From: an uncultured Alphaproteobacteria bacterium
GTDB lineage: Bacteria; Pseudomonadota; Alphaproteobacteria; Rhizobiales; Ancalomicrobiaceae
Length of the DNA: 40,497 bases
Reading direction: 5' to 3'
Assembly: GCA_937892955.1 (NCBI GenBank)
Contig: CALBKH010000022.1
Coordinates: 1-40,497, forward strand
Part shown: positions 16,794 through 25,105 of the stretch, piece after piece
How positions within the stretch are numbered: the stretch's first letter is position 1
Layout: each line of letters opens with the position of its first letter
Program-made: the position numbers and the translations under genes
Notes under the pieces: generated by a model
Databases searched by the model: none
What the model was told of the DNA's origin: nothing
What the model saw: the letters and a program-made list of their open reading frames with translations, nothing else

Positions 16794-17651
16794 TCAACGT
16801 GGGTCGGTTACGGGGGCGCTCTGCGCGCCGGGCGGACGTCCGCCGATGGCGCGGGTGACGGCGTCGGCGGCGCGGCGCACCACCGGACCGAGGCGTTCGA
16901 TGCGCTCCGATTCCAATCGGCCACTCGGGCCGGAGATCGACAGGCCGGCGATCGCCTCGCCGTTCTCGTCGAAGATCGGGGCGGCGATGCAACGCATGCC
17001 GCGGCTCCTCTCCTCGTCGTCGAGCGACCAGCCGCGACGACGGATCTCGTCGAGGTCGGCGTAGAGGCGATCGGGATCGGTGATGGTGGCGTCGGTGAAG
17101 CGCGGCAGGCCTCTGTCGCGGACGAGGCGGGCCACACGCTCGCGCGGCATCTCGGCGAGCAGCGCCTTGCCGATGCCCGAGGCGTGGGCGTGACGACGCT
17201 CGCCGGCGCGGAAGAAGGCGCGGATCGGTTCGGAGCTCTCGACCTGCGAGATGAAGACGACGTCGCCGCCCTCGAAGATGCCGATGTTGGCGGTCTCGCC
17301 GGTCGCCTCCATCAGTTCGCGCATCATCGGCCGACCCATGGTCGCCACCTTGAAGCGGCGATGGAACGCCTGACCGACGCGGAAGGCCTCGACGCCGATG
17401 CTCCAGGTCTGGTCGGGCTCGTCGCTCTCGACGAAGCCGTGGGCGGCGAGGGTGGCGAGCAGGCGATGGACGGTGGAGGCGGGCAGGCCCGAGGCATGGG
17501 CGAGCGCCGTCAGAGTCATGCCGTCGGTGCCGGCGACGAGTTCGAGCAGTTGCAGCGCGCGGTCGAGCGCCTGGACCGAGGCGACCGGCGTCTTGCCGCC
17601 GCTGCCACGCGGCCGACCGCGCATCGCTCTTCCGGTTCGTGTCGCGTTCAT
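16794..17651 (-). CDS. IclR-family transcriptional regulator of the glc genes
   Basis: A 285-residue IclR-type regulator. The winged helix-turn-helix lies at about residues 24-88 (TLTALAHASGLPASTVHRLL recognition region) and the effector-binding domain at about 100-265, with the family's HAHASGIGKALLAEM and RGMRCIAAPIFDENG segments. It is divergent from glcB with a 232-bp AT-rich gap holding two IclR-box-like sites, so control of glcB and its own gene is very likely. Glyoxylate or glycolate is the natural effector candidate, as for other IclR members in glyoxylate metabolism. A strong ribosome binding site (GAGGAGG) precedes the ATG. In E. coli the glc genes are instead controlled by the GntR-type GlcC. 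Confidence 0.9.
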   Translation of the reverse strand: MNATRTGRAMRGRPRGSGGKTPVASVQALDRALQLLELVAGTDGMTLTALAHASGLPASTVHRLLATLAAHGFVESDEPDQTWSIGVEAFRVGQAFHRRFKVATMGRPMMRELMEATGETANIGIFEGGDVVFISQVESSEPIRAFFRAGERRHAHASGIGKALLAEMPRERVARLVRDRGLPRFTDATITDPDRLYADLDEIRRRGWSLDDEERSRGMRCIAAPIFDENGEAIAGLSISGPSGRLESERIERLGPVVRRAADAVTRAIGGRPPGAQSAPVTDPR

Positions 17652-17687
17652 CGTCGCCTCCTCGTCACAGGAGCAGGGAAGCAGAAA

Positions 17688-17702
17688 TGGAAAATGTTTT
17701 CA
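17688..17702. promoter_or_regulatory. IclR-box-like operator, iclR-proximal
   Basis: TGGAAAATGTTTTCA matches the enterobacterial IclR box (TGGAAATNATTTCCA, from memory) at all but three defined positions and is itself an imperfect palindrome. It lies 36 bp upstream of the iclR start, a position suited to autoregulation. Confidence 0.55.
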
Positions 17703-17777
17703 ACAAATTCATCCTCGATATCATGAAATCTATATAAACCGATAAAAATCAATATTATGAACGATATTCGAATTCGA

Positions 17778-17792
17778 TGAAAAAAGTTTCCA
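17778..17792. promoter_or_regulatory. IclR-box-like operator, glcB-proximal
   Basis: Read on the minus strand this is TGGAAACTTTTTTCA, identical at 13 of 15 positions to the site at 17688-17702 and in inverted orientation to it, 75 bp away. It sits just upstream of the best candidate glcB -35 box. A perfect 10-bp palindrome, TCGAATTCGA, abuts it at 17768-17777. Confidence 0.5.
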
Positions 17793-17798
17793 GAAAAA

Positions 17799-17827
17799 TT
17801 GACCGACGGCGACGGCGCGGGCATTCT
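17799..17827 (+). promoter_or_regulatory. Candidate glcB promoter
   Basis: TTGACC (17799-17804), 17-bp spacer, CATTCT (17822-17827). The -35 box matches 5 of 6 and the -10 box only 3 of 6, so an activator or another promoter in the AT-rich stretch upstream may be used instead. If this promoter is real the transcript would start near 17834. Confidence 0.3.
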
Positions 17828-17877
17828 CCCGATCATGTGCCAACGGCCGGCGCGCGTCTCGCGCCGGCATCGGGAGA
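17825..17877 (+). promoter_or_regulatory. glcB leader structure that can hide the ribosome binding site
   Basis: TCTCCCGAT (17825-17833) is exactly complementary to ATCGGGAGA (17869-17877), which contains the GGGAGAG ribosome binding site of glcB. Between them a perfect 9-bp hairpin forms from GCCGGCGCG (17846-17854) and CGCGCCGGC (17860-17868) with a 5-nt loop. The hairpin directly abuts the outer stem. Such a fold would mask the start region of any transcript that begins upstream of 17825. It does not resemble the glycine riboswitch found upstream of some malate synthase genes. Confidence 0.4.
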
Positions 17878-17883
17878 GTTCTC

Positions 17884-20052
17884 ATGACCACCTCCGCCCC
17901 GCGCCACGTCGCTCTCGCCGGCCTTTCGGTCGATCCGCAGCTCGCCGCCTTCGTCGCCGACGAGGCCTGCCCCGGAACGGGTGTGACGGCCGAGGCCTTC
18001 TGGGCCGGCTTCGCCAAGGTGGTGGCGGATCTGGCGCCGAAGAACGCGGCGCTTCTCGCCACCCGCGACGCGTTGCAGGCGAAGATCGACGCCTGGCACG
18101 CGGAGTGTCGCGGCAAGCCGCACGACGCCGGCGCCTATCGCACCTTCCTCGTCGAGATCGGCTATCTGCTGCCGGAGCCGGCGCCGCGGTCGGTGACGAC
18201 GAGCAACGTCGACGACGAGATCGCCCGCCTCGCCGGGCCGCAACTGGTCGTGCCGATCAACAATCCGCGCTATGCCCTCAACGCCGCCAACGCCCGTTGG
18301 GGCAGCCTCTACGATGCGCTCTACGGCACCGACGCGCTCGGCGATCTGCCGGCCGGGGGCGGCTACGATCCGGCGCGCGGGGCGCGCGTCGTCGCCGCCG
18401 CGAAGACGCATCTCGACACGATCGCGCCGCTGGCGAAGAGCGGCTGGGCCGACGTCGTCGGCTTCACGGTGGAGAAAGGGGCGCTGCTCGTCTCGCTGGC
18501 GGACGACCGCCTGTGCGGTCTCGCCGATCCGCAGGGCTTCGCCGGCTTCCGCGGCGAGCACGAGCGGCCGAGTTCGATTCTCCTGAAGCACAACGGTCTC
18601 CACGCCGAGGTGGTGGTCGATCGCTCGACCCCGGTCGGATCGAGCGACCCGGCCGGCATTTCCGACGTGATCCTGGAGGCGGCGCTCTCCTCGATCATGG
18701 ACATGGAGGATTCGGTCGCCGCCGTCGACGCGGCCGACAAGGTGGCGGTCTATCGCTCCTGGCTCGGCCTGATGAACGGCACGCTCGAAGAGACCTTCGA
18801 GAAGGGCGGGCGGATGATGACGCGGCGGCTCTCCGCCGATCGTCGCTTCACCGCGGCCGACGGCTCGGAGCTGGTGCTGCACGGCCGTGCGCTGATGCTG
18901 GCCCGCAACGTCGGCCATCACATGACGACCGACGCCGTGCTCGACGCCGAGGGTCGCGAGATCCCCGAGACCTTCCTCGACTGCGCCGTCACCGCGCTCG
19001 TCGCTCGCCACGATCTCTTCGGCAGCGGCGCCACCAAGAATTCGCGCAATGGCTCGGTCTACATCGTCAAGCCGAAGCTGCACGGCCCGGCGGAGGTCGC
19101 TCTGGCGGTCGAACTCTTCGGCCGTATCGAGGACGTGGTCGGCCTCGCCCGCGATACGCTGAAGATGGGTATCATGGACGAGGAGCGCCGCACCACGGTG
19201 AACCTCGCCGCCTGTATCGCCGCCGCCTCGAGCCGCGTCGTCTTCATCAACACCGGCTTCCTCGACCGCACCGGCGACGAGATCCACACCTCGATGGAGG
19301 CCGGGCCGGTCGTCCGCAAGAACGAGATGAAGTCGACCGCGTGGATCTCGGCCTACGAGAACTCCAACGTCGACGTCGGTCTGATGATGGGGTTGCCGGG
19401 TCATGCCCAGATCGGCAAGGGGATGTGGGCGGCGCCGGACCGGATGGCCGATATGCTGACCCAGAAGATCGGTCACCCGAAGTCGGGCGCCAACACCGCC
19501 TGGGTGCCGTCGCCGACGGCGGCGACGCTGCATGCGCTGCACTACCACGAGGTCTCGGTCGCGGCGCGCCAGCACGAGATCGCCGGTCGGGCGCGGGCGA
19601 AGCTCGACGACATCCTGACGATCCCGCTCGCCACCTCCAACTTCGCTCCACAAGCGGTGCAGGAGGAGCTCGACAACAACGCCCAGGGCATCCTCGGCTA
19701 TGTGGTGCGCTGGGTCGATCTCGGTGTCGGCTGTTCCAAGGTGCCCGACATCCACGACATCGGCCTGATGGAGGACCGGGCGACGCTGCGCATCTCGTCG
19801 CAGCACATCGCCAACTGGCTCGCCCACGGCATCACCACCGAGGCTCAGGTCGTCGAGACGATGAAGCGCATGGCGCTGGTGGTCGACCGCCAGAACGCCG
19901 GCGATCCGGCCTACCGGCCGATGGCGCCGGCCTACGACGGCCCGGCCTTCCGCGCTGCGCTGGCGCTGGTCTTCGAGGGGCGGGCGCAGCCCAACGGCTA
20001 CACCGAGTTCCTGCTGACCAGGTTCCGGCGCGAGGCGAAGGCGGCGGGGTGA
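17884..20052 (+). CDS. glcB: Malate synthase G
   Basis: A 722-residue malate synthase G, which condenses glyoxylate with acetyl-CoA to malate in the cytoplasm; the length equals that of the E. coli enzyme (723). Visible motifs are the DMEDSVAAVDAADKV metal/substrate segment, the NGSVYIVKPKLHGP stretch, MGIMDEERRT (about 428-437) and GCSKVPDIHDIGLMEDRATL (in part), in which Asp 631 carries the same number as the catalytic aspartate described for E. coli. A strong ribosome binding site (GGGAGAG) precedes the ATG. It is the first gene of the glycolate module and lies 227 bp upstream of glcD. Confidence 0.97.
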   Translation: MTTSAPRHVALAGLSVDPQLAAFVADEACPGTGVTAEAFWAGFAKVVADLAPKNAALLATRDALQAKIDAWHAECRGKPHDAGAYRTFLVEIGYLLPEPAPRSVTTSNVDDEIARLAGPQLVVPINNPRYALNAANARWGSLYDALYGTDALGDLPAGGGYDPARGARVVAAAKTHLDTIAPLAKSGWADVVGFTVEKGALLVSLADDRLCGLADPQGFAGFRGEHERPSSILLKHNGLHAEVVVDRSTPVGSSDPAGISDVILEAALSSIMDMEDSVAAVDAADKVAVYRSWLGLMNGTLEETFEKGGRMMTRRLSADRRFTAADGSELVLHGRALMLARNVGHHMTTDAVLDAEGREIPETFLDCAVTALVARHDLFGSGATKNSRNGSVYIVKPKLHGPAEVALAVELFGRIEDVVGLARDTLKMGIMDEERRTTVNLAACIAAASSRVVFINTGFLDRTGDEIHTSMEAGPVVRKNEMKSTAWISAYENSNVDVGLMMGLPGHAQIGKGMWAAPDRMADMLTQKIGHPKSGANTAWVPSPTAATLHALHYHEVSVAARQHEIAGRARAKLDDILTIPLATSNFAPQAVQEELDNNAQGILGYVVRWVDLGVGCSKVPDIHDIGLMEDRATLRISSQHIANWLAHGITTEAQVVETMKRMALVVDRQNAGDPAYRPMAPAYDGPAFRAALALVFEGRAQPNGYTEFLLTRFRREAKAAG

Positions 20053-20110
20053 AGCTCGCGGTCTTCTCGACTGGGGAGGCGCTGGATGTTGCCGGCGAAA
20101 TCTCCCCAAC

Positions 20111-20138
20111 GTCCTCTCCCCCCTCGAGGGGGAGGGAC
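20111..20138. repeat. REP-like palindrome between glcB and glcD
   Basis: A hairpin-forming sequence centred on CCCCTCGAGGGG, with arms from GTCCTCTCC to GGAGGGAC and one slipped base. Such CT/GA-rich palindromes are common dispersed elements in alphaproteobacterial intergenic regions. A second perfect palindrome, CGCGAGGCCTCGCG, follows at 20165-20178. The rest of the 227-bp gap shows no clear promoter. Confidence 0.45.
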
Positions 20139-20279
20139 AGGGAGGGGGGACGATTTCGCGAACACGCGAGGCCTCGCGGCGTCGCGACCACGCGCTGGTC
20201 CGTCGACCCGTCGACGTTCACGACGCCTCGTGGTAAGGAAACCTGACCACACGACCCCTTCGCCGAAGAGGCCGCCTCC

Positions 20280-21773
20280 ATGTCGCTCCTGATGCCCCTG
20301 CCCGAGCCGGAGATCCTGGAGAAGCGCGACGACATCGTCTCGCGTCTGCAGGCGATCGTCCGGCCGGGGAACGTCATCCATCTCGACCGCGAGCTCTCGG
20401 CCTACGAGTGCGACGCGCTGACCATGTATCGCCAGCCGCCGCTGGTGGTGGTGCTGCCGGAGACGGTCGCCGAGGTCTCGGCGGTGCTGAAGCTCGCGCA
20501 GGAGCTGAACGTCAAGGTGGTGCCGCGCGGCTCGGGGACGTCGCTGTCCGGCGGCTCGCTGCCGCTCGCCGACGGCATCCTGCTCGGCATGTCGAAGTTC
20601 AACCGCGTGCTCGAGGTCGACTTCGAGAACCGCTGCGCCGTGGTGCAGCCGGGGGTGACCAATCTCGCCATCTCGAAAGCCGTGGAGCACAAGGGCTTCT
20701 ACTACGCGCCGGATCCGTCGTCGCAGATCGCCTGCTCGATCGGCGGCAACGTCGCCGAGAACGCCGGCGGGGTGCATTGCCTGAAGTACGGGCTGACCAC
20801 CAACAACCTGCTCGGCATCGAGATGGTGCTGATGGGCGGCGAGGTGATCCGCCTCGGCGGCAAGCATCTCGACACCGATCTCTACGATCTGATGGGGGTG
20901 ATCACCGGGTCGGAGGGGCTGCTCGGCGTCGTCACAGAGGTCACCGTGCGCATCCTGCAGAAGCCGCAGGTGGCGCGCGGCGTGCTCCTCGGCTTCCCGT
21001 CGGTGGAGGCGGGCGCGGACTGCGTCGCCGAGATCATCGCGCAGGGAATCATCCCCGGCGGGATGGAGATGATGGACAAGCCGGCGATCGACGCAGCCGA
21101 AGCCTTCCAGCCCTGCGGCTATCCGCAGGACGCGCAGGGCCTGGTCATCGTCGAACTCGACGGCACGCCGGCCGAGGTCGATCACCTCACCGAAGAAGTG
21201 GCGAAGATCGCCCGCGGGCGCGGCGCCACCTCGGTGCACGTCTCGACCTCCGAGGCCGAGCGGCTGCGCTTCTGGTTCGGCCGCAAGAACGCCTTCCCGG
21301 CGGTGGGCGCCATCGGGCCGGACTATCTGTGCATGGACGGCACCATCCCGCGCAAGGAATTGGCGACGGTGCTCCGGCGCATGGACGAGTTGGCGGCGAA
21401 GCACGGTCTGCGCGTCGCCAACGTCTTTCACGCCGGCGACGGCAACCTGCATCCGCTGATCCTCTACGACGCGGCCATCCCCGGCGACACCGAGAAGGCG
21501 GAAGCCTTCGGCGCCGACATCCTCAGGCTCTGCGTCGAGGTCGGCGGGGTGCTCACCGGCGAGCACGGCGTCGGCGTCGAGAAGCGCGATCTGATGACCG
21601 AGATGTTCGACGAGGTCGATCTCGCCCAGCAGGAGCGGGTCAAATGCGCCTTCGACGAGGCGCACCGGCTCAACCCCGGCAAGGTCTTCCCGACGCTCCA
21701 CCGCTGCGCCGAGATGGGCTTCATGCACGTCCGCGCCGGCGCTCTGCCCTTCCCCGAGATCCCGAGGTTCTGA
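20280..21773 (+). CDS. glcD: Glycolate oxidase FAD subunit GlcD
   Basis: A 497-residue FAD-linked oxidoreductase, catalytic subunit of the membrane-associated glycolate oxidase (glycolate to glyoxylate). The PCMH-type FAD domain is at the N-terminus (about residues 50-230), with the flavin-binding PRGSGTSLSGGSLPLADG and SSQIACSIGGNVAENAGG segments. The C-terminal FAD-oxidase domain ends with NVFHAGDGNLHPL and GVLTGEHGVGVEKRDLM, typical for GlcD. The length matches the E. coli protein (499). D-lactate dehydrogenases of the same family are an alternative for an isolated gene, but glcE, glcF and glcB alongside make GlcD secure. It is separated from glcE by only four bases. Confidence 0.95.
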   Translation: MSLLMPLPEPEILEKRDDIVSRLQAIVRPGNVIHLDRELSAYECDALTMYRQPPLVVVLPETVAEVSAVLKLAQELNVKVVPRGSGTSLSGGSLPLADGILLGMSKFNRVLEVDFENRCAVVQPGVTNLAISKAVEHKGFYYAPDPSSQIACSIGGNVAENAGGVHCLKYGLTTNNLLGIEMVLMGGEVIRLGGKHLDTDLYDLMGVITGSEGLLGVVTEVTVRILQKPQVARGVLLGFPSVEAGADCVAEIIAQGIIPGGMEMMDKPAIDAAEAFQPCGYPQDAQGLVIVELDGTPAEVDHLTEEVAKIARGRGATSVHVSTSEAERLRFWFGRKNAFPAVGAIGPDYLCMDGTIPRKELATVLRRMDELAAKHGLRVANVFHAGDGNLHPLILYDAAIPGDTEKAEAFGADILRLCVEVGGVLTGEHGVGVEKRDLMTEMFDEVDLAQQERVKCAFDEAHRLNPGKVFPTLHRCAEMGFMHVRAGALPFPEIPRF

Positions 21774-21777
21774 GGCG

Positions 21778-22980
21778 ATGGCGATCCTCACCCCCCGCGA
21801 CGAACAGGATCTCGTCGACCTCGTCCGGCGCGCCCGCGCGGCGAAGACGACGCTCGAAGTCGTCGGCCGCGGCACCCGCCGCCGCATCGGCCGGCCGGTC
21901 GCGGCCACCGACACCGTCGATCTCTCGGGCCTCACCGGCATCACCCTCTACGAGCCGTCGGAACTCGTCTTGACGGCGCGGGTCGGCACGCCGCTTTCCG
22001 AGATCGTCGCCACCCTCGCCGCGTCGAACCAGGAACTCGCCTTCGAGCCGGTCGACCATTCGGCGCTCCTCGGGCACGCGAGCGGCAGCGGCTCGATCGG
22101 TGGGACGATCGGGGTCGGAACCGCCGGATCGCGGCGGCTGAAGATCGGCTCGGCGCGCGACCACCTGCTCGGCTTCCGTGGGGTCAACGGCTTCGGCGAC
22201 GCCTTCAAGTCGGGCGGGCGGGTGATGAAGAACGTCACCGGCTTCGATCTCTCCAAGCTGGTCGCCGGGTCCTACGGCACGCTCGCCGTCCTCACCGAGG
22301 TGACGGTCAAGGTGTTGCCGCGGGCCGAAACGGAAGAGACGATCGCCATTCTCGGGCTCGACGAGGAACAGGGGCTGGCGCTGCTGCGCGAGGCCTCGGG
22401 CAGTCCGCAGGAGGTCGCTTGCTTCGCCCATCTGCCGGCGGGCCTACACGGCCCCTTCGGCGACGCCTCGGCGACGCTGTTGCGCCTCGAGGGCCCGGCG
22501 GTGTCGGTGGCGAGCCGTGAGGCCGATCTGACGGCGCGCTACAAGGATCGGGGCGGACTCGAGATCCTCGGCGAGGACGCGTCGCGGGCCTTGTGGGCGA
22601 CGCTGCGCGAGGCGGCTCCGATCGCCGGCGGCGACACTCAGGTCTGGCGCATCTCGGTGGCGCCCACCGAGGGCGCGAGGCTCGTCGCGGCGATGAGGGC
22701 GGCCGGCGTGCCGCTCGCCGGTCATTTCTGGGACTGGGCCGGCGGGCTCGTCTGGGCTGCGGTGGAGCCGGCGGCGGACGCCCATGCGACGGCGGTCCGC
22801 GCGGCGGTCGCGACCGTCGGTGGTCACGCGACGCTGGTGCGGGCCGAGGCGGCGGTGCGCTCGGCGGTGCCGGTGTTCCAGCCGCAGCCGGCGGCGCTCG
22901 CCGAGCTTTCGGCACGGGTGAAGAGCGCCTTCGACCCCGACCGGCTGTTCAACCCCGGTCGGCTCACGGCGGAGATCTGA
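21778..22980 (+). CDS. glcE: Glycolate oxidase FAD-binding subunit GlcE
   Basis: A 400-residue second FAD-binding subunit of glycolate oxidase. The PCMH fold occupies about residues 5-190 (VVGRGTRRRIGRP, VLTARVGTPLSEI, ASGSGSIGGTIGVG). It ends with FDPDRLFNPGRL, the usual C-terminal signature. It is about 50 residues longer than E. coli GlcE (350), mostly in the middle. The junctions before and after it are identical (TGA-GGCG-ATG), GGCG being part of a minimal ribosome binding site, so glcD, glcE and glcF are tightly coupled. Confidence 0.93.
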   Translation: MAILTPRDEQDLVDLVRRARAAKTTLEVVGRGTRRRIGRPVAATDTVDLSGLTGITLYEPSELVLTARVGTPLSEIVATLAASNQELAFEPVDHSALLGHASGSGSIGGTIGVGTAGSRRLKIGSARDHLLGFRGVNGFGDAFKSGGRVMKNVTGFDLSKLVAGSYGTLAVLTEVTVKVLPRAETEETIAILGLDEEQGLALLREASGSPQEVACFAHLPAGLHGPFGDASATLLRLEGPAVSVASREADLTARYKDRGGLEILGEDASRALWATLREAAPIAGGDTQVWRISVAPTEGARLVAAMRAAGVPLAGHFWDWAGGLVWAAVEPAADAHATAVRAAVATVGGHATLVRAEAAVRSAVPVFQPQPAALAELSARVKSAFDPDRLFNPGRLTAEI

Positions 22981-22984
22981 GGCG

Positions 22985-24301
22985 ATGCAGACGAACTTCC
23001 TGCCCCACCTCCTCGCCGATCCGGATACCGCGCTCGCCGAGAAGATCCTGCGCAAGTGCGTCCACTGCGGCTTCTGCACGGCGACCTGCCCGACCTTCCT
23101 CGAACTCGGCGACGAGCTCGACAGTCCGCGCGGCCGCATCTACCTGATCAAGGAGATGCTGGAGACCGGCCGCCCGGCGGATCATGAGACGGTGAAGCAT
23201 CTCGATCGCTGCCTGTCGTGCCTCTCGTGCATGACCACCTGCCCATCGGGTGTCGACTACATGCATCTGATCGACCATGCGCGGACGCATGTCGAGAAGA
23301 CCTACCGCCGGCCTCTTATCGATCGGGTGATCCGCCGGTCGCTCGCCATCGTGCTGACCCGGCCGACGCTGTTCCGATTGGCGCTGATCTGCGCGGCGAT
23401 CGTGCGGCCGCTCGCCGGGCTCCTGCCGAAACGGCTCGCCGCGCCGTTCCTGCTGATGCCGAGGCGGCCGCCGAGCCCGTCGCCGATCGACACGCCGCAG
23501 GTGGTCGCGGCGGTGGCGCCGCGGCGGATGCGGGTGGCGCTGCTCAACGGCTGCGCCCAGCCGGTGCTCGATCCGGCGATCAACGAGGCGACGGTCAGGC
23601 TCCTCACCCGCCTCGGCTGCGAGGTGGTGGTGGCGAAGGGGGCGGGCTGTTGCGGCGCGCTCGATCACCACATGGGGGCGACGGACCGCAGTCATGCCCA
23701 TGCGGCGGCCAACATCGAGGCGTGGTCGGCGGAGATCGAGGCGGGCGGGCTCGACCGGATCGTGATCAACACCTCGGGCTGCGGCACCACGGTCAAGGAC
23801 TACGGCCACATGTTCCGCAACGACCCGCATCTGGCGGCGAAGGCGGCGAAGGTGGCGTCGATCGCCCGCGACGTCTCGGAGGTGCTGGCCGAACTCGACC
23901 TCGCCTCGGCGGTGATGAAAGACCGCCGGCCGAAACTCGCCTATCACTCCGCCTGTTCGATGCAGCACGGGCAGAAGATCACGACCCTGCCGATGGAGCT
24001 CCTCGGCCGGGCCGGCTTCGAGGTGACGGCGATCCCCGAGAGCCACGTCTGTTGCGGCTCGGCCGGCACCTACAACATTCTCCAGGCCGATCTCGCCGCG
24101 CGACTGCGCGACCGCAAGGTGGCGAACATCGCCACGACCGGGGCGCAGGTGATCGCCGCCGGCAACATCGGCTGCATCATGCAGATCGCCTCGGGGACGT
24201 CGACGCCGATCCTGCACACGGTCGAACTGCTCGATTGGGCGACCGGCGGGCCGGTGCCCGAGAAACTCGCCGGGCTCGTCGCGGCGAAGGCGTTCGGGTG
24301 A
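22985..24301 (+). CDS. glcF: Glycolate oxidase iron-sulfur subunit GlcF
   Basis: A 438-residue iron-sulfur subunit that passes electrons from GlcD/E toward the quinone pool. Two ferredoxin-type [4Fe-4S] motifs are at Cys 25-28-31-35 (CVHCGFCTATCP) and Cys 76-79-82-86 (CLSCLSCMTTCP). Two CCG-domain motifs follow (AGCCGALDHHMG and HVCCGSAGTYN), as in heterodisulfide-reductase-type subunits. It is slightly longer than E. coli GlcF (407). The next gene, glcG, starts 121 bp later, so it may be transcribed with the operon or have its own start. Confidence 0.96.
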   Translation: MQTNFLPHLLADPDTALAEKILRKCVHCGFCTATCPTFLELGDELDSPRGRIYLIKEMLETGRPADHETVKHLDRCLSCLSCMTTCPSGVDYMHLIDHARTHVEKTYRRPLIDRVIRRSLAIVLTRPTLFRLALICAAIVRPLAGLLPKRLAAPFLLMPRRPPSPSPIDTPQVVAAVAPRRMRVALLNGCAQPVLDPAINEATVRLLTRLGCEVVVAKGAGCCGALDHHMGATDRSHAHAAANIEAWSAEIEAGGLDRIVINTSGCGTTVKDYGHMFRNDPHLAAKAAKVASIARDVSEVLAELDLASAVMKDRRPKLAYHSACSMQHGQKITTLPMELLGRAGFEVTAIPESHVCCGSAGTYNILQADLAARLRDRKVANIATTGAQVIAAGNIGCIMQIASGTSTPILHTVELLDWATGGPVPEKLAGLVAAKAFG

Positions 24302-24422
24302 TCGGGCGCGCAAAACGAATTTCCCGGTCGGTCGGGTCCGTGCGACGGTCCGAGCGACGGAGGACGGTGGTCGCTACCCCGCCGTTCGATCTCCCTTCAA
24401 CGTCCAGCAGCGGATCCATCCC

Positions 24423-24860
24423 ATGACCGAACTCACTCTCGCCACCGCCCGGGCTCTCGCCGATCATTCGCTGAAGGTGGCGCGGGAGCGCAACTTCAAG
24501 CCGATGGCGGTGGTCGTGCTCGACGCCCGCGGCTCGCTCAAGGCGGCGGCGGCGGAAGACGGCTGCCCGATCCTCCGGTGGGAGGTGGCGTTGGGCAAGG
24601 CCAACGTCTGCGTCAAGTTCGGTTCGGGCGGGCGTCGGATCAACGCCATCGCGGTCGAACGTCCGCACTTCTTCGTCGGTCTCGCCGGCCTCCTCTCGGA
24701 TGCCAACGGCGCGGTGCCGGTGCCGGGCGGCGTGCTGATCCGCGATTCCGCCGGTGGCCTGGTCGGCGCCTGCGGCATGTCGGGCGACACCTCCGACAAC
24801 GACGAAGCGGCGCTGGTGGCGGCGATCGAGTCGGTCGGGCTGGTGGCCGACTGCGGCTGA
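24423..24860 (+). CDS. glcG: GlcG/HbpS-family heme-binding protein
   Basis: A 145-residue protein of the GlcG/HbpS (DUF336) family. Family features are the N-terminal helix LATARALADHSLKVARER, the strand MAVVVLDARGSL, and the C-terminal GGVLIRDSAGGLVGACGMSGDTSDNDE. Relatives are often encoded beside glycolate, diol or propanediol catabolic genes, and some bind heme; the cellular role of GlcG is not known. Position after glcDEF supports the name. The ribosome binding site (CGGATCC) is weak. A palindromic repeat follows 38 bp downstream. Confidence 0.85.
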   Translation: MTELTLATARALADHSLKVARERNFKPMAVVVLDARGSLKAAAAEDGCPILRWEVALGKANVCVKFGSGGRRINAIAVERPHFFVGLAGLLSDANGAVPVPGGVLIRDSAGGLVGACGMSGDTSDNDEAALVAAIESVGLVADCG

Positions 24861-24898
24861 GGACGGGGCTTCGGCCCGCCCCTCGGAAACCGGTGCGT

Positions 24899-25015
24899 GA
24901 TGCTTCGAGACGGGCGCGTTCCGCGCCCTCCTCGGCATGAGGCGTTCATCGCTCCACGAGTGAAAACAAGAGCTTCATCCCGAGGGAGCGGCGAAGCCGC
25001 TCGTCTCGAAGCATC
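24899..25015. repeat. Nested palindromic intergenic element
   Basis: Perfect 13-bp outer arms, GATGCTTCGAGAC (24899-24911) and GTCTCGAAGCATC (25003-25015), enclose two perfect 7-bp hairpins immediately inside them: 24912-24928 with loop TTC and 24986-25002 with loop GAA. They are followed inward by 14-bp arms matching at 12 positions (24930-24943 with 24972-24985). The element lies between convergent glcG and the LacI-type gene and could act as a transcription barrier. CTTCGAGAC-type palindromes recur in alphaproteobacterial genomes. The 245-bp gap contains no gene. Confidence 0.75.
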
Positions 25016-25105
25016 GCGCGCCTGCTTCGGACGCCGACACGTCGTCGGTGGTCGTCCGTCGGAACGGACCATTGCACGAAGCCGGCCTCAGGCCGGAACC
25101 GTTCC

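Noticed and set aside
17821..17883. Glycine riboswitch upstream of glcB
   Set aside because: Some alphaproteobacterial malate synthase genes have one, but the conserved GGAGAGA and GCCGAAGG-type elements and the tandem aptamer size are absent here; only the ribosome-binding-site stem is seen.
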